Origin: DASQWC01 sp035640475
GTDB lineage: Bacteria > Actinomycetota > JAICYB01
DNA length: 22,508 nt
Direction: 5' to 3'
NCBI GenBank assembly: GCA_035640475.1
Contig: DASQWC010000032.1
Coordinates: forward strand, 1 to 22,508
Shown: positions 7,727 through 15,156 of the stretch, one piece after another
Numbering within the stretch: position 1 is the first letter of the stretch
How the letters are laid out: the number at the start of each line of letters is the position of its first letter
Notes under the pieces: model-generated
What the model was told of the DNA's origin: nothing
The model's database searches: none
What the model saw: only the letters and a program-made list of their open reading frames with translations
Program-made: the position numbers and the translations under genes

Positions 7727-8860
7727 CTAGCTCGGGGGGCGCCCCACGTACAGAGCGGCGGGACGAAAGATCCGGTTGTCGGCGATCTGTTCCAGCAAGC
7801 TGGCCGTCCATCCGGCCATACGCGCAATCGCGAACGTACAGCCGAACAGCTCCTCCGGAACTCCCGAGAACTCCACAACCATGCCGGCGTACAGCTCGAT
7901 GTTCGCCTCGCGGTGCTTGTCGGACTTTCGCTCGTTGAGAAGCCGGACGCCCGTCCGCTCGACGATCTCGGCCAGTGCCGCGCGTTCCCCGTCGACCTCC
8001 TTGGCCACCGCACGAAGCACGGTCGTCCGCGGATCGGGCGCCTGGTAGACGGCGTGACCGAAGCCCATCAGCCGTTCGCCCCTGTCGAGCCGGTCGCGCA
8101 GCCACGACTCGACGCGTGAGGCATCGCCGATTGCGGCAAGCATCGTCGGTACGCGATCGATTGCTCCTCCGTGCAGCGGCCCGGAGAGCGAGCCGACCGC
8201 ACCGGACAACGCGGCTCCCACGTCGGCCCCGGACGACACGATCACGCGCTCGGCGAACGTCGAGTTGCAGAACCCGTGATCGGCGGCGAGCACGAGATAG
8301 GTATCGAGCGCGGACGCTCGGACGGGATCCGGGACGTTGCCGTGGATCATCAAGAGGTAGTTCGCCGCCAAGCTCAGGTCCGGGGACGGAGGGATCGGTT
8401 CCTCGCCGCGGCCGAGCCTGTAGAGGGCGGCAGCGAGCACCGGAGTGAGTGCGGCGATCTTCAACACCTGCTCATCGGTCGTCGCGCGGTCCTGCTCCGT
8501 CCACGGACGGCAGCCGATCGCAACGCCGGCAGCCGAGACGCCCGTCCGGAGCACGTCCATCGAACCCGGGGGGCCGAGGGCGGCCAGCGATGGGAGCGCC
8601 TCGCGCAAAACCGGAGGCAGGTGCATCGCCGCCCGGAGGCGTGCCGTGAAGGCGGCCCGCTCTGCTTCGCTCGGAAGGTTGCCGGTCAGCAGGAGGTGCC
8701 ACGCGTCCTCGAATGTCCCCGTGCGGGCAAACGTGGTCGGATCGATGCCGCGGTAGTGGTAGAAGCCGGCGAGTCCGTCGACGTCGGATACCTGGGTCTT
8801 TGCGACCGGAACGCCGTCCAGCCCGCGGGGAACCTCCGCATCCAACGCGACTCCTCGCAT
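7727..8860 (-). CDS. citA: Citrate synthase (CitA / citrate synthase 2 type)
   Basis: Citrate synthase condenses acetyl-CoA (or propionyl-CoA in methylcitrate synthases) with oxaloacetate. The 377-residue protein keeps the family landmarks: ADHGFCNSTFAERV with H195, GSLSGPLHGGA with H230, MGFGHAVYQAPDPRT with H269 and R277, and ARMAGW with R347. At the catalytic Asp position it has Glu (E322, NIELYAG); from memory the actinobacterial CitA group also carries Glu there. ATG at 8860 is chosen because AGGAG lies eight bases upstream, although in-frame GTG codons exist at 8863 and 8869. It is divergent from an HTH-citrate synthase fusion gene, and the shared spacer is rich in palindromes. Citrate versus methylcitrate specificity cannot be read from the sequence; no prpB or prpD gene is present. 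Confidence 0.88.
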   Translation of the reverse strand: MRGVALDAEVPRGLDGVPVAKTQVSDVDGLAGFYHYRGIDPTTFARTGTFEDAWHLLLTGNLPSEAERAAFTARLRAAMHLPPVLREALPSLAALGPPGSMDVLRTGVSAAGVAIGCRPWTEQDRATTDEQVLKIAALTPVLAAALYRLGRGEEPIPPSPDLSLAANYLLMIHGNVPDPVRASALDTYLVLAADHGFCNSTFAERVIVSSGADVGAALSGAVGSLSGPLHGGAIDRVPTMLAAIGDASRVESWLRDRLDRGERLMGFGHAVYQAPDPRTTVLRAVAKEVDGERAALAEIVERTGVRLLNERKSDKHREANIELYAGMVVEFSGVPEELFGCTFAIARMAGWTASLLEQIADNRIFRPAALYVGRPPS

Positions 8861-8880
8861 CACTCGCACTCCTGGATCGT

Positions 8881-8945
8881 TTGACTGAGCTTGCGTCGGA
8901 ACGGCCGAGGTGTCAACCTTGATGAATCAATATTGACTGAGTCAA
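8881..8945. promoter_or_regulatory. Operator-like cluster of TTGA(C/T) half-sites
   Basis: The divergent spacer holds a perfect inverted repeat TTGACT-G-AGTCAA (8933-8945), a second one TTGAT-GA-ATCAA (8919-8930), a further TGTCAA half-site (8911-8916), and a 9-base direct copy TTGACTGAG at both 8881-8889 and 8933-8941. Such an AT-rich, symmetric patch stands out from the GC-rich surroundings. Its position between citrate synthase and a gene for an HTH protein suggests that the HTH protein binds here. Confidence 0.55.
8888..8916 (-). promoter_or_regulatory. Possible citrate synthase promoter (TTGACA - 17 - CAAGCT)
   Basis: On the minus strand TTGACA (8916-8911) is a perfect -35 consensus, followed after 17 bases by CAAGCT (8893-8888), a weak -10. 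Transcription would start near 8880, about 20 bases before the ATG at 8860 and just before its ribosome site. The -35 overlaps one of the TTGAC half-sites of the palindrome cluster, so a regulator bound there would block this promoter. Confidence 0.35.
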
Positions 8946-10129
8946 CAGCGTTCCTCACATCCGCCCAGGCGGCCGCCCGCCTGGGCGTCAAGACCGCGAC
9001 TCTGTACGCGTACGTCAGCCGCGGCCTGATCCCCCGCCACCGCTCGGACGACGGCCGGACCAGCCTGTTCGACGCCGCCGACGTCGCGCGGCTGGCCCGT
9101 CGCGGTGGCGCGGAGCGAACGGCACCATCCGACGTCACGGTCGGCTCCGAGCTCACGCTCGTGGACGCCGGCGGGATCTGGTACCGGGGCGTCGACGTGC
9201 TGCGCGCCTGTCGCGAGCTCCAATTCGAGGAGGTCGCTTCTCTGCTCTGGACGGGGAGCATCGACCGGCTCGATCCATGGAACGCCGATCAGCGCTCGCT
9301 GCGCGCGGGGGCGCAAGCGATGTCGGCGCTGAAGCGCGGCGCGCCTCCGGCCGACCGGCTCCCGTTGATCGCCGCGGGCGTAGCCGCGGCGCACGCGGCG
9401 CGCACCGACCTGTCGGCGATTGAAACCGCGTCCGATGTCATGGCGTGCTTGGTGGATTGCCTGCCGGGCCGGAGCGACGGCACGACGATCGCGCAAAAGC
9501 TCACGGCACATTTCGGCGGACGGTCCCTCGTCGACGTCTTCGATGCGGCTCTCTCGCTGACCTGCGAGCGGGGATTGACGCATGGAGCGCTCGCCGCACG
9601 GCTCACGATTGCGACGGGTGGGGGCATCGCTGCCGCTGTGGCGGCGGCGATCCAGCCGCCGCTGCCCAATGCGCGCGCGCTGGTCGCAATCGAGCAGGCG
9701 TTTGCAAAAGCCGTCGACGGCGGAGCATCGGAGGCCGCCGCATCACTCGACCCGGAGATCGTCGGCGTTCGTCATCCCTTCCGGACGGCGGATCCGCGTA
9801 CGCCGGTTCTCCTGTCGATCCTCGGCGAGTCGGCGCCCGCCGAAGCCGAGCTCGTCTCGACCCTGACGGATGCCCTGCGCAAACGGGGCGTCGAGCCGAA
9901 TGTCTGGTACGCGCTTGCCGCTACGACATGGGCGGCCGGAATGGTGCCCGGAGCAGCCGGTGCGATCGCGCTCATCGCACAGGCCGCCGGATGGCTCGCT
10001 CATGCCCTCGAGGAGACCAATCGTCCGACGCCGTACCGTCCGCGACTCGCCTACACCGGACCGGCGCCCCGCGAATCGACGCCGCGCCGCACACTCGATG
10101 CGGTGACACAGTATTTGTCACGTGACTAA
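8933..10129 (+). CDS. HTH-citrate synthase fusion, probably catalytically dead regulator
   Basis: Residues 7-55 are a MerR/excisionase-like helix-turn-helix (FLTSAQAAARLGV, TLYAYVSRGLIPR, FDAADVARLARR). The remainder, about 65-375, is a citrate synthase fold: GGIWYRGVDV, VASLLWTG, ADPRTPVLLS and AGWLAHALEE align with the neighbouring enzyme. Against that enzyme the catalytic positions are changed: H195 to R213, H230 to P245 with a three-residue loss in the GPLHGGA loop, E322 to W325, and R347 to Q350. H281 and R289 remain. It should therefore bind DNA and perhaps a citrate synthase ligand without catalysis. HTH-citrate synthase proteins are known in actinobacteria, but I know of no assigned function. 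TTG at 8933 is chosen since the fold starts at once; the in-frame TTG at 8891 would extend translation across the palindromes. Neither has a clear ribosome site. Confidence 0.8.
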   Translation: MTESTAFLTSAQAAARLGVKTATLYAYVSRGLIPRHRSDDGRTSLFDAADVARLARRGGAERTAPSDVTVGSELTLVDAGGIWYRGVDVLRACRELQFEEVASLLWTGSIDRLDPWNADQRSLRAGAQAMSALKRGAPPADRLPLIAAGVAAAHAARTDLSAIETASDVMACLVDCLPGRSDGTTIAQKLTAHFGGRSLVDVFDAALSLTCERGLTHGALAARLTIATGGGIAAAVAAAIQPPLPNARALVAIEQAFAKAVDGGASEAAASLDPEIVGVRHPFRTADPRTPVLLSILGESAPAEAELVSTLTDALRKRGVEPNVWYALAATTWAAGMVPGAAGAIALIAQAAGWLAHALEETNRPTPYRPRLAYTGPAPRESTPRRTLDAVTQYLSRD

Positions 10130-10670
10130 GACCACTCTTCGTCCGGCGGACGCAGGAGACATCGGGCGGATCGCCGCTCTCCACGCCGAAAGCTGGCGTT
10201 CGGCATATCGCGGCATGCTCGACGACTCGTACCTCGACGGTCCGGTCTTCCAGGACAGACACGTGGTGTGGACCGAGCGGCTCACCCAGCCGCGAGACAA
10301 CCAGTTCGTCGTCGTCGCCGAATGTGACTCGGAACTAGACGGCTTCGCGTGCGTCTATGCGCGCGAGGACGCAACGTGGGGAAATTTTCTGGACAACATC
10401 CATGCCCATCCTTCTCGGCGAGGCCGTGGAATTGGGACCGCGCTCATGGGCGAGGTCGTCGACTGGTGCCGGTCGGTTGCCAGCGACTGCGGACTCTATC
10501 TCTACGTGTTCGCGCTCAACCGACGAGCGCGACGCTTCTACGAACGTCTCGGCGCAACCGATACCGGTTCGGAGCTCCGGCCGCCCGGCGTCGGCGGCGA
10601 GCCTCGCGAGATCCACCGCTACGCCTGGCCGACGCTCGAGGCCGTGACGAGGCACCCGTCGCGTAGCTGA
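10122..10670 (+). CDS. GNAT-family N-acetyltransferase
   Basis: GNAT enzymes transfer an acetyl group from acetyl-CoA to an amine. The 182-residue protein opens with TLRPADAGDIGRIAALHAESWRSAYRG, the usual first strand and helices, and has the acetyl-CoA pyrophosphate-binding motif RRGRGIG (99-105) after IHAHPS. The C-terminal block ALNRRARRFYERLGA is the conserved motif B region. The GTG start at 10122 overlaps the end of the HTH-citrate synthase gene by eight bases, so the two are probably co-transcribed and translationally coupled. The substrate cannot be told. Confidence 0.88.
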   Translation: MTKTTLRPADAGDIGRIAALHAESWRSAYRGMLDDSYLDGPVFQDRHVVWTERLTQPRDNQFVVVAECDSELDGFACVYAREDATWGNFLDNIHAHPSRRGRGIGTALMGEVVDWCRSVASDCGLYLYVFALNRRARRFYERLGATDTGSELRPPGVGGEPREIHRYAWPTLEAVTRHPSRS

Positions 10671-10698
10671 TAATTGGCCCCCGCTACAGGGAGGGGCC

Positions 10699-11232
10699 AT
10701 GCCCGAGCGTGCCGAGATCGTCGCGAAGCTCGAGAGGGAAGCCGGACGGCTCGTCGAGCGTTATCGGTCGCTCAGTCCCGACGATCTGACGCGGCACTGC
10801 ACCGAGAGCGAGGTCGACGGGGCAACGTCGTGGTGCGCTAAAGACCACCTTGCGCACCTCGCGATGATCGAACGCGCGTTCAACTCGATGATCAGGCGAA
10901 CGGTCGACGGCAACTCCAACCCGGTCGGCTTGGATCTTTCCAAGGGACGCGAGGCGGCCATCGCTCGCGTGCACAAGAACAATCAGGACAACATCGAGGA
11001 GCATCGCGACGACGACCTCGACGCACTCCTGGCCGACCTCGATGCGGCCCGGGCCGAAACGCTTGAGCTCCTCGGCTGCCTGACAGACGAACAGCTCGCG
11101 CTTCCCGTCCCCGGTGCGCCGTGGAACGACGGTACGGTCGGCGGCGTATTGATCACAAACGCCTACCACCAAATCCAGCATTGGAAGTGGGTCGAAGAAG
11201 GACTCGGTATCGTTGCGGCGGCGAGCGACTGA
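10699..11232 (+). CDS. DinB / mycothiol-S-transferase-fold protein
   Basis: The 177-residue protein has the pattern of the DinB-like four-helix bundle, a family that includes mycothiol-dependent isomerases and thiol transferases with a His-bound metal. It shows the helix ERYRSLSPDDL, the pair KDHLAHLAMIERAF with H50 and H53, and the late YHQIQHW with H157 and H161, the positions expected for the metal site. The ATG has a strong GGGAGGGG ribosome site. It lies one base before the crotonase gene and two genes before the acyl-CoA dehydrogenase, so a detoxifying or thiol-linked step in the same operon is possible, though no substrate can be deduced. Confidence 0.7.
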   Translation: MPERAEIVAKLEREAGRLVERYRSLSPDDLTRHCTESEVDGATSWCAKDHLAHLAMIERAFNSMIRRTVDGNSNPVGLDLSKGREAAIARVHKNNQDNIEEHRDDDLDALLADLDAARAETLELLGCLTDEQLALPVPGAPWNDGTVGGVLITNAYHQIQHWKWVEEGLGIVAAASD

Positions 11233-11233
11233 G

Positions 11234-12010
11234 GTGGCCTACTCCGAGATCATTTACGAGCAGCAGGGCAACGTCGGCGTCATAACGCTCAACCGTCCCG
11301 ACGCACGAAACGCCCTCACGTATACGACCTACTTCGAGCTCGAGGACGCCGTCCGGACAACGGATGCACGATGCCTGGTGATCACGGGAGCCGATCCCGC
11401 CTTTTGCTCCGGCGACGACGTGAAGCAGATCATGCTCGGCGCGGGCGATCAGGTGTCTTCGAATCTGCAGGCCGAGCCGCGACTGACGCCGGCCGCCGAC
11501 GCACTCCTCAACTCCGACGTGCCCGTCGTCGCAGCCGTCAACGGCGCCGCCGTTGGCTGGGGCATGGAGCTCGCGATCATGGCCGACGTTCGCGTTGCGT
11601 CGGACCGTGCGAAGTTCGGTGAGCTCTTCGTGAAGCGGGGCCTGTGCTGCGACGTCCCGGGCATCGGCCGTCTCGCGCAGCTCGTCGGGCGCGAGCACGC
11701 GGCCGAGCTCCTGTTCACAGGTCGGATCATCGACGCAAACGAAGCCAAAGAGCTTCGTCTCGTCTCACGCGTAGTCCCGCACGACGAGCTGATGCCCGAG
11801 GCGATCGACATCGCGCAGAAAATCGCCTCGAATCCCCCGCTGGCCGTCCGGAAGCTGAAAGAAGGCCTGCGCAAGGCCCTCGACCCGGATTGGCAAGACC
11901 TCGGCCGTTGGGTGAGCGCGAGCCTCGCCGAGCTCTTCGGTACGGAGGACCACAAAGAAGGCGTCCTGTCGCTCATCGAGAAACGCGAACCCAAGTACGT
12001 AGGGAGGTAG
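11234..12010 (+). CDS. Enoyl-CoA hydratase/isomerase (crotonase) family protein
   Basis: Crotonase-family enzymes hydrate or isomerise enoyl-CoA esters. The 258-residue protein has VGVITLNRPDARNAL, the first oxyanion-hole segment GADPAFCSGDDVKQI (52-66) and the second, NGAAVGWGMELAIMADVRVAS (103-123). E112 matches the first catalytic Glu of the rat hydratase. The second Glu is replaced by F132, whereas D140 in GLCCDVPG aligns with the catalytic Asp of PaaG-type isomerases (GLIPDCGG); this alignment is from memory. An isomerase or other crotonase reaction is therefore as likely as plain hydration. GTG at 11234 follows the previous stop after one base. The frame extends upstream to 11213, but that part overlaps the preceding gene. 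The acyl-CoA dehydrogenase follows after two bases. Confidence 0.88.
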   Translation: MAYSEIIYEQQGNVGVITLNRPDARNALTYTTYFELEDAVRTTDARCLVITGADPAFCSGDDVKQIMLGAGDQVSSNLQAEPRLTPAADALLNSDVPVVAAVNGAAVGWGMELAIMADVRVASDRAKFGELFVKRGLCCDVPGIGRLAQLVGREHAAELLFTGRIIDANEAKELRLVSRVVPHDELMPEAIDIAQKIASNPPLAVRKLKEGLRKALDPDWQDLGRWVSASLAELFGTEDHKEGVLSLIEKREPKYVGR

Positions 12011-12012
12011 GC

Positions 12013-13281
12013 ATGGACTTCGAGATTCCGAAAGACCTCCAAGAGTATTTGCAAGAGCTCGACGAGTTCATCGAGCGCGAGATCAAGCCCCTCGAAGAGC
12101 AGGACGACAACATCCGTTTCTTCGACCATCGCCGCGAGGACGCGCGCACCGACTGGGAGCGCGGCGGACTGCCGAACCCGGAGTGGGAGGCCCTGCTCTA
12201 CGAAGCGCGGCGGCGCGCCGACGCCGCCGGCCACTACCGGTATCCGTTCCCGAAGGAGTACGGAGGCCAGGACGGCACAAACCTCGGGATGGCCATCATT
12301 CGCGAGCACCTCGCGCGCAAAGGGCTCGGCCTCCACTGCGACTTGCAGAACGAGCACGCGATCGTCGGCAACAACGTCGGGCTCCTTCTGATGATCAAGT
12401 ACGGCAGTGAAGAACAGAAGAAGGACTGGATCGACGACCTCGCCGAAGGACGGCGCGGCTTCGCCTTCGGGATCACCGAGCCGAATCACGGATCCGACGC
12501 GACGTGGATGGAGACGACGGCCGTCCGCAGCGGCGAAGAGTGGATCATCAACGGCGAGAAGACGTTCAACACGGGCATGCACCGCGCGCAGTACGACATG
12601 ATCATGGCGCGGACGAGCGGCAATCCGGGCGACGGTCTCGGGATCACCGCATTCCTCGTTCCCACGAACTCGCCGGGCTTCGAGATCCTCGAGTTCCTGT
12701 GGACCTTCAACATGCCAACGGACCATGCACACATCCGGTTAACCGACGTCCACGTCCCCGACAGCGCGATCTTCGGCGGCGAGGGACGCGGGCTGCAGGT
12801 CGTCCAGGAATTCTTCAACGAGAACCGAATTCGCCAAGCAGCCTCGTCGCTCGGCGCTGCGCAGTACTGCATCGATCGAGCCGTCGATTACGCGAAGGTT
12901 CGGGCGCCATTCGGGAAGCCCTTGGCGCAGAACCAGGGCATTCAGTTCCCGCTCGTAGAGCTCCAAACGCAATGCGACATGCTGCGGGCGCTGATCCACA
13001 AGACCGCGTGGTCGATGGACGAGTACGGGGCGTTCTCGGTGTCCAAGGAAGTATCGATGTGCAACTACTGGTCGAACCGGCTGTGCTGTGAGGCAGCCGA
13101 CCGGGCGATCCAGGTGCACGGCGGGCTCGGCTACACGCGCAAGATGCCGTTCGAGCACATCTACCGCCATCACCGGCGATACCGGATCACCGAAGGCAGC
13201 GAGGAGATCCAGATGCGCCGGATCGCCGGTTACATGTTCGGCTTCATGAAGCAGCAGGCGCCCAAGGGCGTCGTGACCTAG
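12013..13281 (+). CDS. Acyl-CoA dehydrogenase
   Basis: Acyl-CoA dehydrogenases oxidise acyl-CoA to enoyl-CoA with FAD and pass electrons to electron-transfer flavoprotein. The 422-residue protein has the N-terminal helical domain (1-150) with FPKEYGGQDGTN, the FAD/substrate beta domain FAFGITEPNHGSDAT (150-164) and INGEKTFNTG, and the C-terminal helical domain with RAPFGKPLAQNQGIQFPL, QVHGGLGYTRKMPFEHIYR and ITEGSEEIQMRRIAG. E394 matches the catalytic base of medium-chain enzymes. ATG at 12013 has AGGGAGGT upstream. It is the last gene of the operon with the crotonase and DinB-fold protein and ends overlapping, by four bases, the stop of a membrane protein gene on the other strand. Substrate chain type is unknown. 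Confidence 0.93.
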   Translation: MDFEIPKDLQEYLQELDEFIEREIKPLEEQDDNIRFFDHRREDARTDWERGGLPNPEWEALLYEARRRADAAGHYRYPFPKEYGGQDGTNLGMAIIREHLARKGLGLHCDLQNEHAIVGNNVGLLLMIKYGSEEQKKDWIDDLAEGRRGFAFGITEPNHGSDATWMETTAVRSGEEWIINGEKTFNTGMHRAQYDMIMARTSGNPGDGLGITAFLVPTNSPGFEILEFLWTFNMPTDHAHIRLTDVHVPDSAIFGGEGRGLQVVQEFFNENRIRQAASSLGAAQYCIDRAVDYAKVRAPFGKPLAQNQGIQFPLVELQTQCDMLRALIHKTAWSMDEYGAFSVSKEVSMCNYWSNRLCCEAADRAIQVHGGLGYTRKMPFEHIYRHHRRYRITEGSEEIQMRRIAGYMFGFMKQQAPKGVVT

Positions 13282-13766
13282 CGCGTCTTCGTCTTCGTCT
13301 TCAACCTCGACGTCGTCGGCCGGCTGCGCACCGTGACGATTCGGTGCATGCGATGGAGGTCGACGATCGCGAACGTGTGACACACGGCTGCCACGATCCC
13401 CGGGAGCTGATCTGCCGCGATGAACAGATTCGGCCTGGCGACCCCGTCGGCGTAGTGACCTAATACGGCGGCGGCGATGCCGCCGACGGCACTGATCATC
13501 AGCAAGATCTGCTGCGGCAGGAGCAGCAGCCACCCGGCCGTCGTGCCGCGCTTTCTGATTCCGAGCACAGCCATCGCCGCCGTACCGCCGAGCAAGAGGG
13601 ACGTCACGATGCGCGGATGGATCTCGAGGACGTGTACGGGCGTCGAGCCGAACGGGTCGCTGGAGGCGAGGATCATGAGCGCCCATATGCCGTGGAGGAA
13701 GATGGCGTAGTAGATCATCCACGAGAAGCGGAAGTGATCCCAGCGGTAGCGGACGCGCTTCGACAC
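13278..13766 (-). CDS. Small four-helix membrane protein of unknown function
   Basis: The 162-residue protein has four hydrophobic segments at about 14-34, 52-70, 76-102 and 118-138, separated by short charged loops, with a basic C-terminus SRLKTKTKTR. The tail is encoded by three tandem GTCTTC hexamers (13285-13302 on the plus strand). GTG at 13766 has GGGAGGGAG directly upstream and a TAACAT box at 13802-13797. It lies downstream of the luciferase-like gene on the same strand. I do not recognise the family; a second protein of similar size and topology lies at 15430-15876. Confidence 0.75.
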   Translation of the reverse strand: MSKRVRYRWDHFRFSWMIYYAIFLHGIWALMILASSDPFGSTPVHVLEIHPRIVTSLLLGGTAAMAVLGIRKRGTTAGWLLLLPQQILLMISAVGGIAAAVLGHYADGVARPNLFIAADQLPGIVAAVCHTFAIVDLHRMHRIVTVRSRPTTSRLKTKTKTR

Positions 13767-13796
13767 GCTCCCTCCCCTGCCCCTCCAGCGAATTAG

Positions 13797-13802
13797 ATGT
13801 TA
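13797..13802 (-). promoter_or_regulatory. Possible -10 box TAACAT of the membrane protein gene
   Basis: On the minus strand TAACAT lies about 30 bases before the GTG at 13766, with a strong ribosome site between. The rest of the 128-base spacer (13767-13894) shows no other feature I can support. Confidence 0.3.
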
Positions 13803-13894
13803 CCTAGAGAGGCAACACTGCCGATCGGCCACCGGTCGCCGACCCGCATCGCTCGCTTGCACCTGTGCCGCGGCTTCATCGGCACCAACCGTCT

Positions 13895-14755
13895 TCACAG
13901 CACAACTCCGGATAGTTCGTCGAGGCGTCCGATGACGCGGTCGGCATCGCGGCCGATGGCCACGACGATCAGCCGGTCGACGCCGATGTCCTCGTAGCGT
14001 TTCGCCTTTTCGGCGTCGAGGCCGAGTAGATACGGGCAGATGCTGACCGTGATCTCGTCGAGCGAGCGCCCGCGATCGGCGAGGAACCCTCCGAGCGTCT
14101 TCAGCCGTTCGGGAAGGTCGTCGGGCGAGACGTTGAATCCGTACCAGCCTTGACCGATGTCGGCGACGCGACGAAGTGCCGCGTCGCTCTCGCCGCCGAA
14201 GTGCACGGGCGGATGCGGCTGCTGGACCGGCTTCGGGTACTGGCGGCACGCCGGAAGCGAATAGAACTCACCTTCGAACTCGGAGACCGGATCGCACCAC
14301 AAGCGGCGCATGACCTCGACGTACTCGCGGCAACGGTCGGCGCGGCGAGCGAACGGCACATCGACAGCGGCAAACTCCTCGGCCAGCCATCCGATGCCGA
14401 TACCGAGGTCGAGGCGGCCCCCGGACAGCCAATCGACTGTCGCCGCTTCTTTCGCGGTGTACACGGGATTGCGCTGCGGGACGAGGCAGATCCCGGTTCC
14501 AAGACGGATGGTGGTCGTCCTCGCAGCCAGAAAAGCGAGCGTGTTGAGCGGCTCGAGAACACCGACTTCGCCGCCGGCCGGAACGCGGCCGTCGGCCGAG
14601 TACGGATACTGCGAGGCGTACTCGTCGAAGAGGACGACGTGCTCCGGTACCCAAAGCGAGTCGAATCCGCGCTCTTCGGCCGCCGCGGCAACGGAAGCGA
14701 GGAAGTCCGGCGTTGCCCACGGATTGCTCGTCGCCACAGCCAGCCCCACCCGCAT
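13895..14755 (-). CDS. Luciferase-like (LLM class) F420-dependent oxidoreductase
   Basis: LLM flavin/F420 oxidoreductases are TIM-barrel enzymes that reduce or oxidise diverse substrates, in actinobacteria mostly with coenzyme F420. The 286-residue protein shows MRVGLAVATSN at the start, AEERGFDSLWVPEHVV, TTTIRLGTGICLVPQRNP, AKEAATVDWLSGGRLDLGIGIGW and HPPVHFGGESDAALRRVADIGQGWYG, the usual family order. The gene starts at ATG 14755, with a TACGAT box (14769-14764) eight bases upstream. It is divergent from the rhodanese gene with 32 bases between. F420 rather than FMN use is inferred from family and lineage. Confidence 0.88.
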   Translation of the reverse strand: MRVGLAVATSNPWATPDFLASVAAAAEERGFDSLWVPEHVVLFDEYASQYPYSADGRVPAGGEVGVLEPLNTLAFLAARTTTIRLGTGICLVPQRNPVYTAKEAATVDWLSGGRLDLGIGIGWLAEEFAAVDVPFARRADRCREYVEVMRRLWCDPVSEFEGEFYSLPACRQYPKPVQQPHPPVHFGGESDAALRRVADIGQGWYGFNVSPDDLPERLKTLGGFLADRGRSLDEITVSICPYLLGLDAEKAKRYEDIGVDRLIVVAIGRDADRVIGRLDELSGVVL

Positions 14756-14763
14756 CGCGCTGC

Positions 14764-14769
14764 ATCGTA
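14764..14769 (-). promoter_or_regulatory. -10 box TACGAT of the LLM oxidoreductase gene
   Basis: On the minus strand TACGAT is followed by eight bases and the ATG at 14755, without a ribosome binding site. It shares the 32-base divergent spacer with the rhodanese promoter. Confidence 0.4.
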
Positions 14770-14787
14770 TTCGGCAGACTGGAGAAC

Positions 14788-15156
14788 GTGCCGCGCACGA
14801 TCGATCAGCTCCTCGCAGAGGCTCGCAAGAACCTGGATCGAGTCCGGCCCGAGGACCTGGGGGCCGAGCAGAACGCAGGAGCGCTCGTCGTCGACATCCG
14901 TCCCATCGAGCAGCGTTCGGAGGACGGCGAGCTTCCCGGCGCGGTTGTGATATCCCGCAACGTGCTCGAGTGGCGCCTGGATCCGGCGAGCGAGCACAGG
15001 ATCCCGGAGACCGGCTACGACAAGCGGATCATCGTCGTGTGCAATGAGGGCTATCAGTCGAGTCTCGTCGCGGCGACCTTGCGCGAGCTCGGCATCGAGC
15101 GCGCGACCGATCTGGACGGCGGCTACCAAGCGTGGAGAGCAGCTCGAGATGAGTGA
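14788..15156 (+). CDS. Rhodanese-like domain protein
   Basis: Rhodanese domains carry sulfur on an active cysteine as a persulfide. The 122-residue protein has the typical order ALVVDIRPIEQRSEDGELPGAVVI, then the active loop VVCNEGYQSSLVAATLRELG with C85 and the closing DLDGGYQAWRAA. The loop (CNEGYQSS) matches the CxxGxxS pattern of single-domain rhodaneses. GTG at 14788 has GGAG upstream and gives the natural N-terminus; the frame runs open to 14713 across the divergent gene's start. The YCII gene starts eight bases before its stop, so the two are coupled. Confidence 0.88.
   Translation: MPRTIDQLLAEARKNLDRVRPEDLGAEQNAGALVVDIRPIEQRSEDGELPGAVVISRNVLEWRLDPASEHRIPETGYDKRIIVVCNEGYQSSLVAATLRELGIERATDLDGGYQAWRAARDE

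Noticed and set aside
11449..12732. Minus-strand open frame of about 427 codons opposite the crotonase and acyl-CoA dehydrogenase genes
   Set aside because: It spans two well-supported genes with catalytic motifs on the plus strand and has no family features.
12739..13722. Minus-strand open frame of about 327 codons across the acyl-CoA dehydrogenase end and the membrane protein
   Set aside because: The membrane protein frame with a ribosome site and clear helices, and the dehydrogenase, account for the region.
13803..13894. Partial symmetry around CGATCGGCCACCGGTCGCCG in the spacer before the membrane protein gene
   Set aside because: The arms are imperfect and short, and I could not build a tRNA, terminator or operator from them.
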